DNA from: CAKSQF01 sp963628435 | Lineage (GTDB): Bacteria; Bacillota; Clostridia; Oscillospirales; CAG-272 | Assembly (NCBI GenBank): GCA_963628435.1 | Contig: CAVGEY010000007.1 | Location: 1 to 64,000, forward strand | Length of the DNA: 64,000 nt | Reading direction: 5' to 3' | Shown here: one piece after another, positions 16,601-24,178 of the stretch | Layout of the letters: each line of letters starts with the position of its first letter | Numbering within the stretch: position 1 is the stretch's first letter | Notes under the pieces: generated by a model | What the model was told of the DNA's origin: nothing | What the model saw: only the letters and a program-made list of their open reading frames with translations | Databases searched by the model: none | Made by a program: the position numbers and the translations under genes

Positions 16601-17751
16601 CGGAGAAAAACGGAAGCGTTTATCAGTGGGTGGCAAATGCGACAAATAAGTATACGAACTGGGTATCTTCGATGAGCCAGTGCGAAATGCTCAGTCCCTA
16701 TCAGTACGGCGCTCATAAATCGGCGCTGATAAGCCGACTGCGCAGCGGACACGGCGGACTTACCGACAGCGAAATACGCGCGATTGCCTGCTGGATTGAC
16801 CTCGGCGTTCCGTGCTACGGAAGTTATGATTCGAATACCTATTGGAGCTCGAACGACCGCCGCGAATATGACGAGGAACTCAATAAGCGCAATTATTACG
16901 ATATGCTCGATAAAGCCGCAAAGCAGAGCATTTCGGGCGAACTCTCGGATAAAGAACTTACCGTTACGTATAAACCGTCAACAGGTAAATCGGTATCGGC
17001 TACCGGCAAGGGCATTGTCACACTTTCAACCTCAAAGGTATATAAGCAGGGAGATAAGATAACGGTTAAACTGCCCGAGGGCGAGCATTATGTCGCAATA
17101 TGTCTCAGCTCGCGTGTCGGCGAAACGATAATCTATTGCCCCGATTCCGAGCTTACGATAACCCTGCCGTCGCTCGACAACTGTTATCCGAATACATTCA
17201 AGCCTTCACTCGGTGTTACATATTCGTCAAATAATATAACCGCGAGAATAGTCGGAGAGGATGAACTCTCAAACGTGCATAATCTCGCGAAGAATCAGTA
17301 TGATACTGCCGCGGCGACAAATGTATACCCGCACGCAACCTCCTCCGAGGTAAAGGACGGCAAAGATTATTATTCCGCACGCAATGTTATTGACGGATTC
17401 TGCTCGAACGAGGGATCGGGAAAATATCCGAATCAATCATGGCAGCCTAAAACGGTTGATGAAAATACCGAACTCACAATAGATTTCGGACGGACCGTAA
17501 CAGTCTGCGAACTGCAGATTATACTGCGCGATGCCGATGCCGATACGCATTTCTCCGATTGCCTCGTCACATTCTCGGACGGCAGCTCGAAGAGAATTCT
17601 GCTCGGCGACAGTGACTCCGTAATTACGGTCGAAATCGGAAACGTTGAGACCACCTCGCTGAAATTCTCGGATTTCCATTCGGGAAACAGCGAAAAATCG
17701 GCGGCAATTACCGAAATCAAGGTTATGGGTACCGAAACAAAAGCAAAATAA
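13687..17751 (+). CDS. Giant hydrazine-synthase-alpha-like multidomain cytochrome
   Basis: A 1354-residue exported protein with a membrane anchor or signal at residues 10-38. Residues about 95-480 hold TolB/PD40-type propeller repeats (SKDGTKVVYS, SDGSIIFNSTRD). Next comes a segment like the middle domain of hydrazine synthase subunit alpha, ending in the haem motif CIGCH (537-541), then a second motif CISCH (604-608). Two galactose-binding-like beta domains span about 640-770 and 780-940. Residues about 1000-1050 contain a histidine- and tryptophan-rich cytochrome-type segment (LRSGHGGLTDSEIRAIACW, then GVPCYGSY). An F5/8C-like C-terminal domain is at about 1200-1350. The relatives I recognise are large planctomycete-type proteins. 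Hydrazine chemistry is not implied; carbohydrate or surface binding is more likely given the beta domains. It lies 21 bases after the propeller cytochrome. Confidence 0.8.
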   Translation: MKNDFKKGVFFRIAIIAAVLGTLVAALCIGLPISASDTFENSELLEHMMDCATSYIVVYHKQLGGSHYAYTEGLAEEYNSGNQSADGNESTFRPGSKMTLLTLTNADGKVVKEEKTLVNCKKGVIRDPDVSKDGTKVVYSMKSNENDDYHLYVYDLTTDENKQLTFGNGQADIEPVFTSDGSIIFNSTRDTQTVDCWITPVSNMYKCDADGNNIIRLGYDQVHTTYPTTAEDGRVIYTRWDYNDRNQMYVQSVFQMFEDGTGQTELFGNDSNNPTTLLHTREIPGATGKYVAIVCGHHIYQCGKLAIIDTNEGRNGKECISYVRSDKYTKSIQASESNDTAYYQEGRVYKYPYPISETEFLVSTCKQYSGSDTEFDIVLMNTSGESVTIAEGSSSMPASQIVPIKTTSRFNRASSVDYSESTGTYYVANVYEGQSKIEKGSVKYLRVVGLEFRSSAIGATVGRGTGSSDPYSPISTGNGAWDVKRVLGIVPVCEDGSVLFTVPSETPVYFQLLDENGDVVQTMRSWSTLQPGEYFSCIGCHLDKNYAPTAASTPTQAMLEGVKTLEPDLWMADCEEYEDYDPYSKNYIGFDYLSVVQPILDKNCISCHGDTETAYDEINAGILGSDDNTAAMYLVTDRDKWYYTSSKVEGGWKTDKINENWTLASAPFGKSGTAPDSINTRVSSDSFSLRKTVTCTQYDINSCNIALKLAYTGKIEIFVNGKSVYSGTRSMSSYEEISLSNAAGAFRVGENEIAVSVTGNDDGMFFDCAVLTKPAGGNGGDAKTTNLFSTRSEWKYYTAASEKYSTSSADSWTKTGFDDSSWKSGKTPFGNRLQGQTTDWTYDGKNYLWARKTFTVNKLSDLGENFAIYLDTYYDDTCYIYINGVQVLADTQWTDDYVKIKVSVPSGTIREGENVIAVSLHQHVGGYEFDLGLYAVETSAESAISLESVNVLADRMKKYFPMSYLVLTQSKAEKNGSVYQWVANATNKYTNWVSSMSQCEMLSPYQYGAHKSALISRLRSGHGGLTDSEIRAIACWIDLGVPCYGSYDSNTYWSSNDRREYDEELNKRNYYDMLDKAAKQSISGELSDKELTVTYKPSTGKSVSATGKGIVTLSTSKVYKQGDKITVKLPEGEHYVAICLSSRVGETIIYCPDSELTITLPSLDNCYPNTFKPSLGVTYSSNNITARIVGEDELSNVHNLAKNQYDTAAATNVYPHATSSEVKDGKDYYSARNVIDGFCSNEGSGKYPNQSWQPKTVDENTELTIDFGRTVTVCELQIILRDADADTHFSDCLVTFSDGSSKRILLGDSDSVITVEIGNVETTSLKFSDFHSGNSEKSAAITEIKVMGTETKAK

Positions 17752-17763
17752 TTTAACACATCG

Positions 17764-17800
17764 GCGGGTCGGACATCAAAAGCTCCGACCCGCATTCTTT
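17764..17800 (+). terminator. Terminator of the cytochrome operon
   Basis: A perfect 10-base stem (GCGGGTCGGA at 17764-17773, TCCGACCCGC at 17784-17793) with a 10-base loop is followed by a short T-rich stretch. It closes the resB-to-17751 transcription unit. Confidence 0.75.
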
Positions 17801-17810
17801 ATATAAATGC

Positions 17811-17839
17811 TTGACAACATCGAAAAATAATAGTAAAAT
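17811..17839 (+). promoter_or_regulatory. Promoter of the GH25-BspA gene
   Basis: TTGACA (17811-17816), a 17-base spacer and TAAAAT (17834-17839). GAAGGAGG follows, nine bases before the ATG at 17869. Confidence 0.7.
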
Positions 17840-17868
17840 AAAGAAAAGTTTTGAAGGAGGCGTAATCT

Positions 17869-19995
17869 ATGAGCAGAAAGATGATTGCGATGCTGGTTGC
17901 GGTAGCTGTTTTTCTGTCGGCGCTTGCGGCGTGGATAATAGCCGATGACGAAATCGGCGCCGATTCACTGCCGACGGTCAGCGAAGAAGAGTCGGGAATT
18001 ACGGTTAAAAATTCGTACGCTTCCGATATAACAAGAAGTCAGGCAACGATAAATCTTAAAATATCGAAAACATTCGTGACAAAATATATCCTGTATCTCG
18101 GAACATCCGAAGACAATCTCAAAGAATACAAAAGCGTACAGGTCGGTAAAAACATCTCGTCGGTCGAAATCACGGTTGACGGGCTGTCGGAGTATACAAG
18201 ATATTATTACCGCTTCCATCTGATTCTTACCGATAAAGAGGTTGTTCTGAACAGTTGGTCGTTTATCACCCCGAACAGCTACTTTAACGGCGCTTCGGGC
18301 GGAAAAAACGATGAGAATGTAACTTACGGCGTCGATGTCTCGTTCTGGTGTAAATCGTCGGATTTTGAAAAGGCGAAAGCGGACGGTATAGATTTCGTAA
18401 TTATCCGCGCGGGATCGACCGGCAATAAAGATCCGTATTTCGAAGAAAACTACGAAAGGGCCAAAGCCGCAGGGCTCAAGGTCGGCGCATATTACTATAC
18501 ATACGCGATGTCGGTTGAAGAAGCCGAAGCCGATGCCGAGGAATATCTCAGCTTTATCTGCGGAAAACAGTTTGATATGCCCGTCTACTGCGACATTGAA
18601 AATATCAAACAGCAGGCACTGCCACGGCAGGAGCTTACCGAAATGATGCTCTCGTTCTGCGAAAAGATAGCGGCATCCGGCTATTACGCAGGTGTTTACG
18701 CGAACAGAAACTGGTTCAATACACTTCTCAACTATGATACGCTCGCACCCGTTTATGAACTGTGGATTGCGCAGTGGACATCCGACGGACAGCCGAGCGG
18801 CGATTACAGTGAAAAATACGGCGTATGGCAGTATTACGATAAGGGCAGTGTTGACGGTGTGCAGGGAAACGCCGATCTGAATGTCTGCTATAAAGATTAC
18901 AGCTCGATAATCAACAATGAAGGAACGGTCCCGTATGATTTTATCGATTGGGACGGAACGGTAATCTGCACATATTATATGTACCCGGGAAGCAGGATAT
19001 ATACGCCCGCAAAACAGCCCGAAAAAGCGTCGGATGACGCTTTTTCTTACGAATTTGCCGGCTGGGACCGACTTGATGAAAATACGGTTGCATCCGAAAG
19101 CGGCGGCAGCTTTTCCGCAGTCTATACAAGTATCGCACATAACTATTCCGATTGGGAAGAAGTATGGCTGATGGAAAGAAAGAGAATCTGCGCCGACTGC
19201 GGATACGTTCAGAGTGAGATACTCGGCGATCTCAGCTGCGGCGAAAATACGACATGGTATTATTCGGACGGTACACTCAAAATCAGCGGAAGCGGCAGCA
19301 TAAAAAACGGCAGTTCGGCATCCGATTTCGGATGGAATATAATTGCCGATGAAATCACATCGGTGGAAATCGAAGAGGGAATTACCGAAATCGGCGATTA
19401 TGCATTTTCGGAGCTCGGATCGCTGACAAGCGTAAAATTGCCGATGACACTTTCATCAATCGGAAATTACGCATTTGAGAATGATTCGGCACTCACCACA
19501 TTGACGATTCCCGCAGCTGCGGAAACCGCCGCCGAAAACGCTTTTGACGGATGCACCTCGCTTCGAACGATAAAGGGATACGAAACCGGATTCGGCACAG
19601 CCGAGATGATTGCCGAAAAAAGCGGTGCATCATATATCACCGCAAAAAAACTGCTCGCCTATTATAAACGCTATAACGGTATAAACTGGTATATATATAC
19701 CGACGGAACGCTTGTTATTTCGGGAATAGGAAAAGTCGGCGACTCGCTTGCCGATGACCTCGACTCGTACAGCTCGATTATAATATGCGCTGAAATCGGC
19801 GCGGGCATAACCGAACTGCCCGACGAATTTCTCGCCGGCGCAAAAATTCTATGCAGTGTGAAATTTCTCGGAGAAACGCCTGTCAGCATAGGCAAATATG
19901 CATTTTCCGACTGCACAATGCTCACCGAACTTGATGTACCGCGCGGCTCGAAATACGGACAGGGCGCATTTACCGGTACACCGATTGTTGAATAA
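17869..19995 (+). CDS. Secreted GH25 lysozyme with fibronectin-like and BspA repeat domains
   Basis: A 708-residue exported protein. The signal or anchor helix is at residues 5-26. Residues about 45-135 form a fibronectin type III-like domain. Residues about 150-345 are a glycoside hydrolase 25 (lysozyme) domain, with GVDVSFW near 155, FVIIRAG, and the catalytic-type aspartate and glutamate in VYCDIE near 242. Residues about 360-440 hold a linker domain with a CxxC-type pair (RICADCGY). From about 450 to the end there are BspA-type leucine-rich repeats (EEGITEIGDYAF, LSSIGNYAF, FDGCTSLRTI). GH25 enzymes cut the peptidoglycan glycan chain. The repeats are common on gut clostridial surface proteins and may bind host or neighbour molecules. 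Monocistronic, with its own promoter and terminator. Confidence 0.9.
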   Translation: MSRKMIAMLVAVAVFLSALAAWIIADDEIGADSLPTVSEEESGITVKNSYASDITRSQATINLKISKTFVTKYILYLGTSEDNLKEYKSVQVGKNISSVEITVDGLSEYTRYYYRFHLILTDKEVVLNSWSFITPNSYFNGASGGKNDENVTYGVDVSFWCKSSDFEKAKADGIDFVIIRAGSTGNKDPYFEENYERAKAAGLKVGAYYYTYAMSVEEAEADAEEYLSFICGKQFDMPVYCDIENIKQQALPRQELTEMMLSFCEKIAASGYYAGVYANRNWFNTLLNYDTLAPVYELWIAQWTSDGQPSGDYSEKYGVWQYYDKGSVDGVQGNADLNVCYKDYSSIINNEGTVPYDFIDWDGTVICTYYMYPGSRIYTPAKQPEKASDDAFSYEFAGWDRLDENTVASESGGSFSAVYTSIAHNYSDWEEVWLMERKRICADCGYVQSEILGDLSCGENTTWYYSDGTLKISGSGSIKNGSSASDFGWNIIADEITSVEIEEGITEIGDYAFSELGSLTSVKLPMTLSSIGNYAFENDSALTTLTIPAAAETAAENAFDGCTSLRTIKGYETGFGTAEMIAEKSGASYITAKKLLAYYKRYNGINWYIYTDGTLVISGIGKVGDSLADDLDSYSSIIICAEIGAGITELPDEFLAGAKILCSVKFLGETPVSIGKYAFSDCTMLTELDVPRGSKYGQGAFTGTPIVE

Positions 19996-20002
19996 AACAT
20001 AA

Positions 20003-20050
20003 AAAATCAAGAGCGTAAGACCGAATTTTCGGTTTTACGCTCTTGATTTT
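20003..20050. terminator. Strong bidirectional terminator
   Basis: A stem of at least 16 base pairs (arms 20003-20018 and 20035-20050, AAAATCAAGAGCG pairing with CGCTCTTGATTTT) plus an inner ACCGAA/TTCGGT helix. Flanking A/T runs suit both strands, and convergent genes lie on the two sides. Confidence 0.9.
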
Positions 20051-20055
20051 TACTT

Positions 20056-21975
20056 TTATGTGTTTCTTGAAACCCAAAGATATGCAAGATACGGTATGTC
20101 TTTCGTGCGTGCCCATATATTGTCAAAATCTCGGAGCATCAGCGGAGTAGATGCCGTTCCGAACTCGACCGTGACCGACGGTATGCCGATTTTTATGCAC
20201 CAGTCTTTAAGGCCGGCAGTGCTTGTACTCGACTGTGGTGCGATTACATATCCCGATCTGCCTGCGATATATCTCGCAATTTTATTGCTCTTGTCGTTGG
20301 TTTCCGTATATTTCTTATATGACGCGTAGATGTATGAGCCGGTGGTGTGATAGGAGAGCACGGTATCGAAATTCTCCGAGCGGATGTAGTCGGCAACAGC
20401 TCTGGATTCGGATGCGGATTCGGGCGCTGTTCCCTTATAGCTCATATATGACGGCTCCTTTTTTGAGCCGTATGCTCCGCCGTAGCTTTCCCAATCGGCA
20501 TCGAAATTCGCGTTCAGATCAACGCCTTTGGCATTTGCCTTCCATTTAGCGGCGTACGATGAGCCGTATCTTTTCTTGAACTCGTCGGGGATTTTACCCG
20601 ATGTGACGATATACGCGCCGTCGGGATTTGTAAACGGAAGAAAACAGATGCAGACATCATCAAGCATCTGCGAAATGGTAACCTCACCGATTGATGATAT
20701 CGTATCGCCGTGCGAAAGCAGGTATTCTATCTGCGCCATAGCAAGGGCTGCCGTCATATATTCTCTGGCATGGATTGCCGCCGAGATGAAAATACGGTTT
20801 TCCGAGTTTGGATTGCCGACTACCGCAACGGTCATGTCTCTGCCTTCCTCGCTTTTACCGATTGATTTAAGACTGATTTTATCGGGGTAAAGACTCACAA
20901 GTTCGGCAAGATCTTCCTGCATCTCATAATAATCGTAATCTTCGGATACATTGACAACCGAAAGATCGCTTTTGTACCCGTTTTCGTCCGACTGTACGAC
21001 ATAAGCCGCAAGCGCATAACCGTAAACGCCTTTGTATTCACAGTAAGCGAATTTTTCGGTGAAAAACATTACTTTTACCTTTTCGCCTTTTGCAACCCCG
21101 ATAACCGAATCAGAATCGGTTGACGGCTCTTTTCGAAGCGATATGGATTTGTTGCAGTCGACAATCCAGCTTTCGCATTCGCGTACACCGTTTTCGTCAA
21201 CCGTGGTTGTCGCGGCGAGCGGATACTCATCACTGTCGGCATAATTGTACCATTCGTCATCGAGATATCTTACCATACCCGCCTGCAGCATCGCATCATC
21301 GATAATCTGCGCATTCTTTTTTGCCTCGGCGGTCGCATTGCCCGAATTTCTTTCTCTGTTCTCGCCGAAGAAATCGGATGGAAGTTCAATTTGGCTGCCG
21401 TCCGATTTTACTGCCGAAACCGATACCGCATCGGCATTGTTGAATCGAAGATATTTTCCGGCCGTCGGCGTTGTCATGCATTCCGGCTGCGTGCGGTAAA
21501 GCGATAACTGCGCTTCAAGCGGACGGAATGCGTCCCAAATAACGAGTTTCAACCCCTTCTCGGCGAGAAGCTCTGCGGCATATTCGAGTTTTTTTACGGT
21601 GCCGTATCTCAGATACGCATCCTTGAATTTGTATATCTGCGTTCCCGTGCTGTTGTTTGTGCTGCCGTAACGTATGTCTATTACGACGTCTTTGATATAA
21701 TCGGCAACGCGGACAATTACATTGTCGGATTCGGGCGGAACTGCGGGCTCCCAATTATCTGCGGTTGTTATGGTTGTTATCGGTTTCGGACGGTCGCCCG
21801 TATCTGTCGTTGAACTGTCGACATTTGATGAACTGCCGTCGGCTGTTACGATATTTTTTCGTGTTTCGACTTTCGAACTGCTTTCATATCCGTTCAGTTG
21901 ACAGCCGGAAAGAAGGGAAGTCGCAAGAATTGCCGATGCCAAAAGAAACGCGGTTGTATGTTTAATATTGTGCAT
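20056..21975 (-). CDS. Lipoprotein: degenerate VanX-like domain, SH3, M14 carboxypeptidase
   Basis: A 639-residue exported lipoprotein (lipobox LLSGC, cysteine near residue 25). Residues about 75-255 resemble M15D D-Ala-D-Ala dipeptidases (VanX/DdpX): DIRYGSTNN and WDAFRP are clear, but the zinc motif SxHxxGxAxD lacks its histidine, and the EWWHY motif reads EWYNY. The domain is therefore probably inactive. Residues about 265-325 are an SH3-like wall-binding domain. Residues about 335-639 are an M14 zinc carboxypeptidase, complete with HAREY (zinc His and Glu), SYHTTGSY (third ligand) and the catalytic glutamate in VTVEFG. The M14 part should trim peptidoglycan peptides or gamma-D-Glu-type bonds. 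The ATG at 21975 follows GGAGGATC. Confidence 0.87.
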   Translation of the reverse strand: MHNIKHTTAFLLASAILATSLLSGCQLNGYESSSKVETRKNIVTADGSSSNVDSSTTDTGDRPKPITTITTADNWEPAVPPESDNVIVRVADYIKDVVIDIRYGSTNNSTGTQIYKFKDAYLRYGTVKKLEYAAELLAEKGLKLVIWDAFRPLEAQLSLYRTQPECMTTPTAGKYLRFNNADAVSVSAVKSDGSQIELPSDFFGENRERNSGNATAEAKKNAQIIDDAMLQAGMVRYLDDEWYNYADSDEYPLAATTTVDENGVRECESWIVDCNKSISLRKEPSTDSDSVIGVAKGEKVKVMFFTEKFAYCEYKGVYGYALAAYVVQSDENGYKSDLSVVNVSEDYDYYEMQEDLAELVSLYPDKISLKSIGKSEEGRDMTVAVVGNPNSENRIFISAAIHAREYMTAALAMAQIEYLLSHGDTISSIGEVTISQMLDDVCICFLPFTNPDGAYIVTSGKIPDEFKKRYGSSYAAKWKANAKGVDLNANFDADWESYGGAYGSKKEPSYMSYKGTAPESASESRAVADYIRSENFDTVLSYHTTGSYIYASYKKYTETNDKSNKIARYIAGRSGYVIAPQSSTSTAGLKDWCIKIGIPSVTVEFGTASTPLMLRDFDNIWARTKDIPYLAYLWVSRNT

Positions 21976-22005
21976 TTAATCGTTGATCCTCCGCTGTCGG
22001 CTTAG

Positions 22006-22039
22006 TCAATAAGCCGTAAATATCAATAAGCCGTAAATA
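22006..22039. repeat. Two tandem copies of a 17-bp sequence
   Basis: The 17-mer TCAATAAGCCGTAAATA occurs at 22006-22022 and again at 22023-22039, 30 to 60 bases upstream of the carboxypeptidase gene on the minus strand. It may be a regulator binding site or simple duplication within the promoter region. A -35/-10 pair is not clear here. Confidence 0.7.
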
Positions 22040-22086
22040 GTTATAATGTTCCGGCTGACATATAAAAAATGTCTGTTATCAAAAAA

Positions 22087-22854
22087 TCAAAAGAGAAATC
22101 CGCCTCCGAAGTCAAATAAATCTTCCGAATTTTCAAAACCGGTAAGACCGTGCGGAATGTATCCGTGCTTTTTCGCAAAATCAATCATTTTACTGCCGTC
22201 GGGATGTCCGAGCGGATTTCCGAAGAAAAACAGATGTTTTCCGCATACAAGCGTTGCTCCGCCGATAAATCCGTATCCGTATCCATCGAGAACTATGCTC
22301 CCGGATGATATTTTCAGCACATCCGCTCCGAGCATTGAGAGAATGTCCGCAAGACAGGCATCGGCGGTAATCGCTCCGTCGCCCAAAAGACAGACCGAAC
22401 AGCGCGCATATCCCTGCTTTGCGTAAATTTCCGAAAAACCGGGATTTTTCAGTTCGCTTTGCATCATATCGGTTCTGCCGATGATGTGATTTTTGTAAAT
22501 CAGAAAATTCAAGAGAATATCATTCGGATATTTCGGATTCGGTTCTCTGCCGACTGTCTGCGGATATATTCGGCGAGAGTCGAATATGTCGCGGTTGCTT
22601 TTGTAATAACTCTCATAAACATACAGCTGCCGCCTCCCGCCCGAAAAAATCGGCAGTGCGAGCATATCCGGATGCGACGCAACAGGCGCGTCAATCGAGT
22701 CGTGGGGCGGAAGCCCGATTATATCCTCAAAATATCCCGTATCTTCCGCACATATTTTGCGTATTTCTTCTATGGCAGTATGCGGAACATTTTCGGATAA
22801 AAACAAATAAGGACGGACTTTATGTCCGTCCTCGAATGTCGGAAAAACGATCAT
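22087..22854 (-). CDS. DUF6873-type protein with predicted amidinotransferase-like fold
   Basis: A 255-residue soluble protein. It resembles a clostridial family I know as DUF6873, predicted to have the GME (guanidino-modifying enzyme) propeller fold, though its enzyme activity is unknown. Typical pieces are the N-terminal LPPHDSIDAPVASHPDM (residues 48-64), the central CLLGDGAITADACLA and the C-terminal HPDGSKMIDFA. The pattern of conserved Asp, His and Gly is that of a catalytic propeller. The ATG overlaps the rpmB stop by one base (TAATG), so it is translationally coupled to rpmB. Its first codons also encode a terminator-like hairpin (see 22795-22831), which may limit its expression. Confidence 0.75.
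   Translation of the reverse strand: MIVFPTFEDGHKVRPYLFLSENVPHTAIEEIRKICAEDTGYFEDIIGLPPHDSIDAPVASHPDMLALPIFSGGRRQLYVYESYYKSNRDIFDSRRIYPQTVGREPNPKYPNDILLNFLIYKNHIIGRTDMMQSELKNPGFSEIYAKQGYARCSVCLLGDGAITADACLADILSMLGADVLKISSGSIVLDGYGYGFIGGATLVCGKHLFFFGNPLGHPDGSKMIDFAKKHGYIPHGLTGFENSEDLFDFGGGFLF
22795..22831 (-). terminator. Terminator-like hairpin inside the start of the downstream gene
   Basis: On the minus strand, GGACGGAC (22831-22824) and GTCCGTCC (22818-22811) pair over a five-base loop. They are followed by the U-rich stretch TTATTTGTTTTTAT. It lies 23 bases after the rpmB stop but within codons 8-20 of the DUF6873 gene. Confidence 0.6.
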
Positions 22855-23159
22855 TAAGCGTTCTCAGCCGGAGCTTCGGACACTGTCTCAACAACAGGCT
22901 CTATAACAACAGCTTCTTCGACTGCCTCGACAGCTGCGGGAGCGGTTGAAACTTCTTTAACCTTAATCTCGGTCTGAACGCGGTTAAGCTTGCCGGAGCG
23001 CAGGCAACGGGAGCATACATAGACGGTCTTGTGAGTTCCGTTTATATCAGCTTTCACTTTCCTGATGTTCGGCTTCCATGCTCTGTTAGTCTTGCGGTTG
23101 GAGTGAGAAACACTTGCACCGAATACAACGCTTTTTCCGCAGAGTTCACATTTAGCCAT
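22854..23159 (-). CDS. rpmB: Ribosomal protein L28 with long acidic tail
   Basis: A 101-residue L28. Residues 1-61 are the standard protein of the large subunit, with the two cysteine pairs (CELC near residue 4 and CSRC near 49) that can bind zinc, and the basic SNRKTNRAWKPN segment. Usual length is about 62 residues. Here about 40 further residues, rich in valine, alanine and glutamate, follow and end in PAENA. The tail is unlike the basic core and probably lies free on the ribosome surface. The ATG follows GGAGG and has a clear promoter upstream. Confidence 0.95.
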   Translation of the reverse strand: MAKCELCGKSVVFGASVSHSNRKTNRAWKPNIRKVKADINGTHKTVYVCSRCLRSGKLNRVQTEIKVKEVSTAPAAVEAVEEAVVIEPVVETVSEAPAENA

Positions 23160-23204
23160 ACTCTATACCTCCATAAATCATTAATTATCAAATCAGCGTC
23201 TTAC

Positions 23205-23233
23205 ATTATAGCATACTAATTTTGAAAATGCAA
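23205..23233 (-). promoter_or_regulatory. Promoter of rpmB
   Basis: On the minus strand: TTGCAT (23233-23228), a 17-base spacer and TATAAT (23210-23205), about 45 bases before the ATG. Confidence 0.65.
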
Positions 23234-23302
23234 TAGTAATTTCAAAAAAACTTAAACTTTTACAACTTTTCTTATATAACTTATCCCGACTTATCTCGCC
23301 GA

Positions 23303-24178
23303 TTATTTGCCGCTGTTTTCGCTTTTCTTTTCACTGCCGCTGTCGTTTTCATCCGATTCGTCATCATCGTCGATATGATGAAGCGAACGCGGAGACGATT
23401 TTTCACTCTCCGTTTTCTTCTTTCCGAAACTGATTTTGTTTTCGGTTCCCGAAAGCAGTCGTCCGATGTTCGAGCGGTGCGCGAAAAGCACGGTTGCCGT
23501 CATCAGAAGTGCCGAAATAATCATCAGAAAGGGAGGATGAAAACCGCCCGTCAAAAGTGCGAAAACTCTGTCAAGCAGCAGCGGGAACATCAGCGCGGCG
23601 ATAATCGAGCCGAGCGAAACATATTTTGTTCCGAGAATGATAAGACAGAAAATCAAAATAACGAGTATACCGACAATCGGATCGGCCGCAAGCATTACGC
23701 CCGCAGACGGCGCGGCCCCTTTGCCTCCCTTGAATTTGAAAAAGACAGGGAAACAGTGACCGAGTATACAGAAAAAACCGACAATGTATGCCGCGGTATG
23801 CCCGATAAGCAGCAGTCCGAGAAGAGATGCCATCACTCCTTTGAGCGTGTCACCGACAAGCGTTAAAACACCTGCCAAAACGCCGTATGTGCGGTTCATA
23901 TTTGTGGTTCCCGCATTATGACTTCCGTGATTTCTTATATCATCATGGAAGATAAAACGCGATATCAGCAATGAAAAATTCAGACTTCCGAGAAGATAGC
24001 CGACAGCCGCAAGCGAAAGAAGTATCAGAACGAGCAGCCATATCGGAAGAGCAGAGGAAACTCCGGACTCCGACACGGAAATGTGAAAGGCTTTAGTGAT
24101 AATTCCGATATCGGGATCACCGTTGAAAAACAGTTTGTACAGAAAAAACTCCACTTTGTCAATCACCGCCTTCCTCAC
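23303..24178 (-). CDS. plsY: Glycerol-3-phosphate acyltransferase PlsY with charged tail
   Basis: A PlsY family membrane enzyme that moves the acyl group of acyl-phosphate to glycerol-3-phosphate, the first step of phospholipid synthesis. Motifs: SLNFSLLISR (near residue 65), the GSHNAGTTN block (near 85), and GGKGAAPSAG (near 150). Five to seven hydrophobic helices lie between residues 43 and 235. The first 40 residues precede the normal start region, and the last 45 are unusually rich in Asp, Glu, Ser and Lys. The given start is a GTG at 24178 that overlaps the end of der by 20 bases. The ribosome site is tight against it, so a start slightly downstream is possible. Last gene of the operon beginning with yceD. 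Confidence 0.92.
   Translation of the reverse strand: MRKAVIDKVEFFLYKLFFNGDPDIGIITKAFHISVSESGVSSALPIWLLVLILLSLAAVGYLLGSLNFSLLISRFIFHDDIRNHGSHNAGTTNMNRTYGVLAGVLTLVGDTLKGVMASLLGLLLIGHTAAYIVGFFCILGHCFPVFFKFKGGKGAAPSAGVMLAADPIVGILVILIFCLIILGTKYVSLGSIIAALMFPLLLDRVFALLTGGFHPPFLMIISALLMTATVLFAHRSNIGRLLSGTENKISFGKKKTESEKSSPRSLHHIDDDDESDENDSGSEKKSENSGK

Noticed and set aside
13687..17751. Hydrazine synthesis
   Set aside because: Only one subunit-like protein is present, with extra domains and no partner subunits or other anammox genes.
17965..19140. 391-residue minus-strand frame opposite the lysozyme gene
   Set aside because: Composition is that of an antisense frame (many Arg, Cys, Ile) and the plus-strand GH25 motifs are certain.
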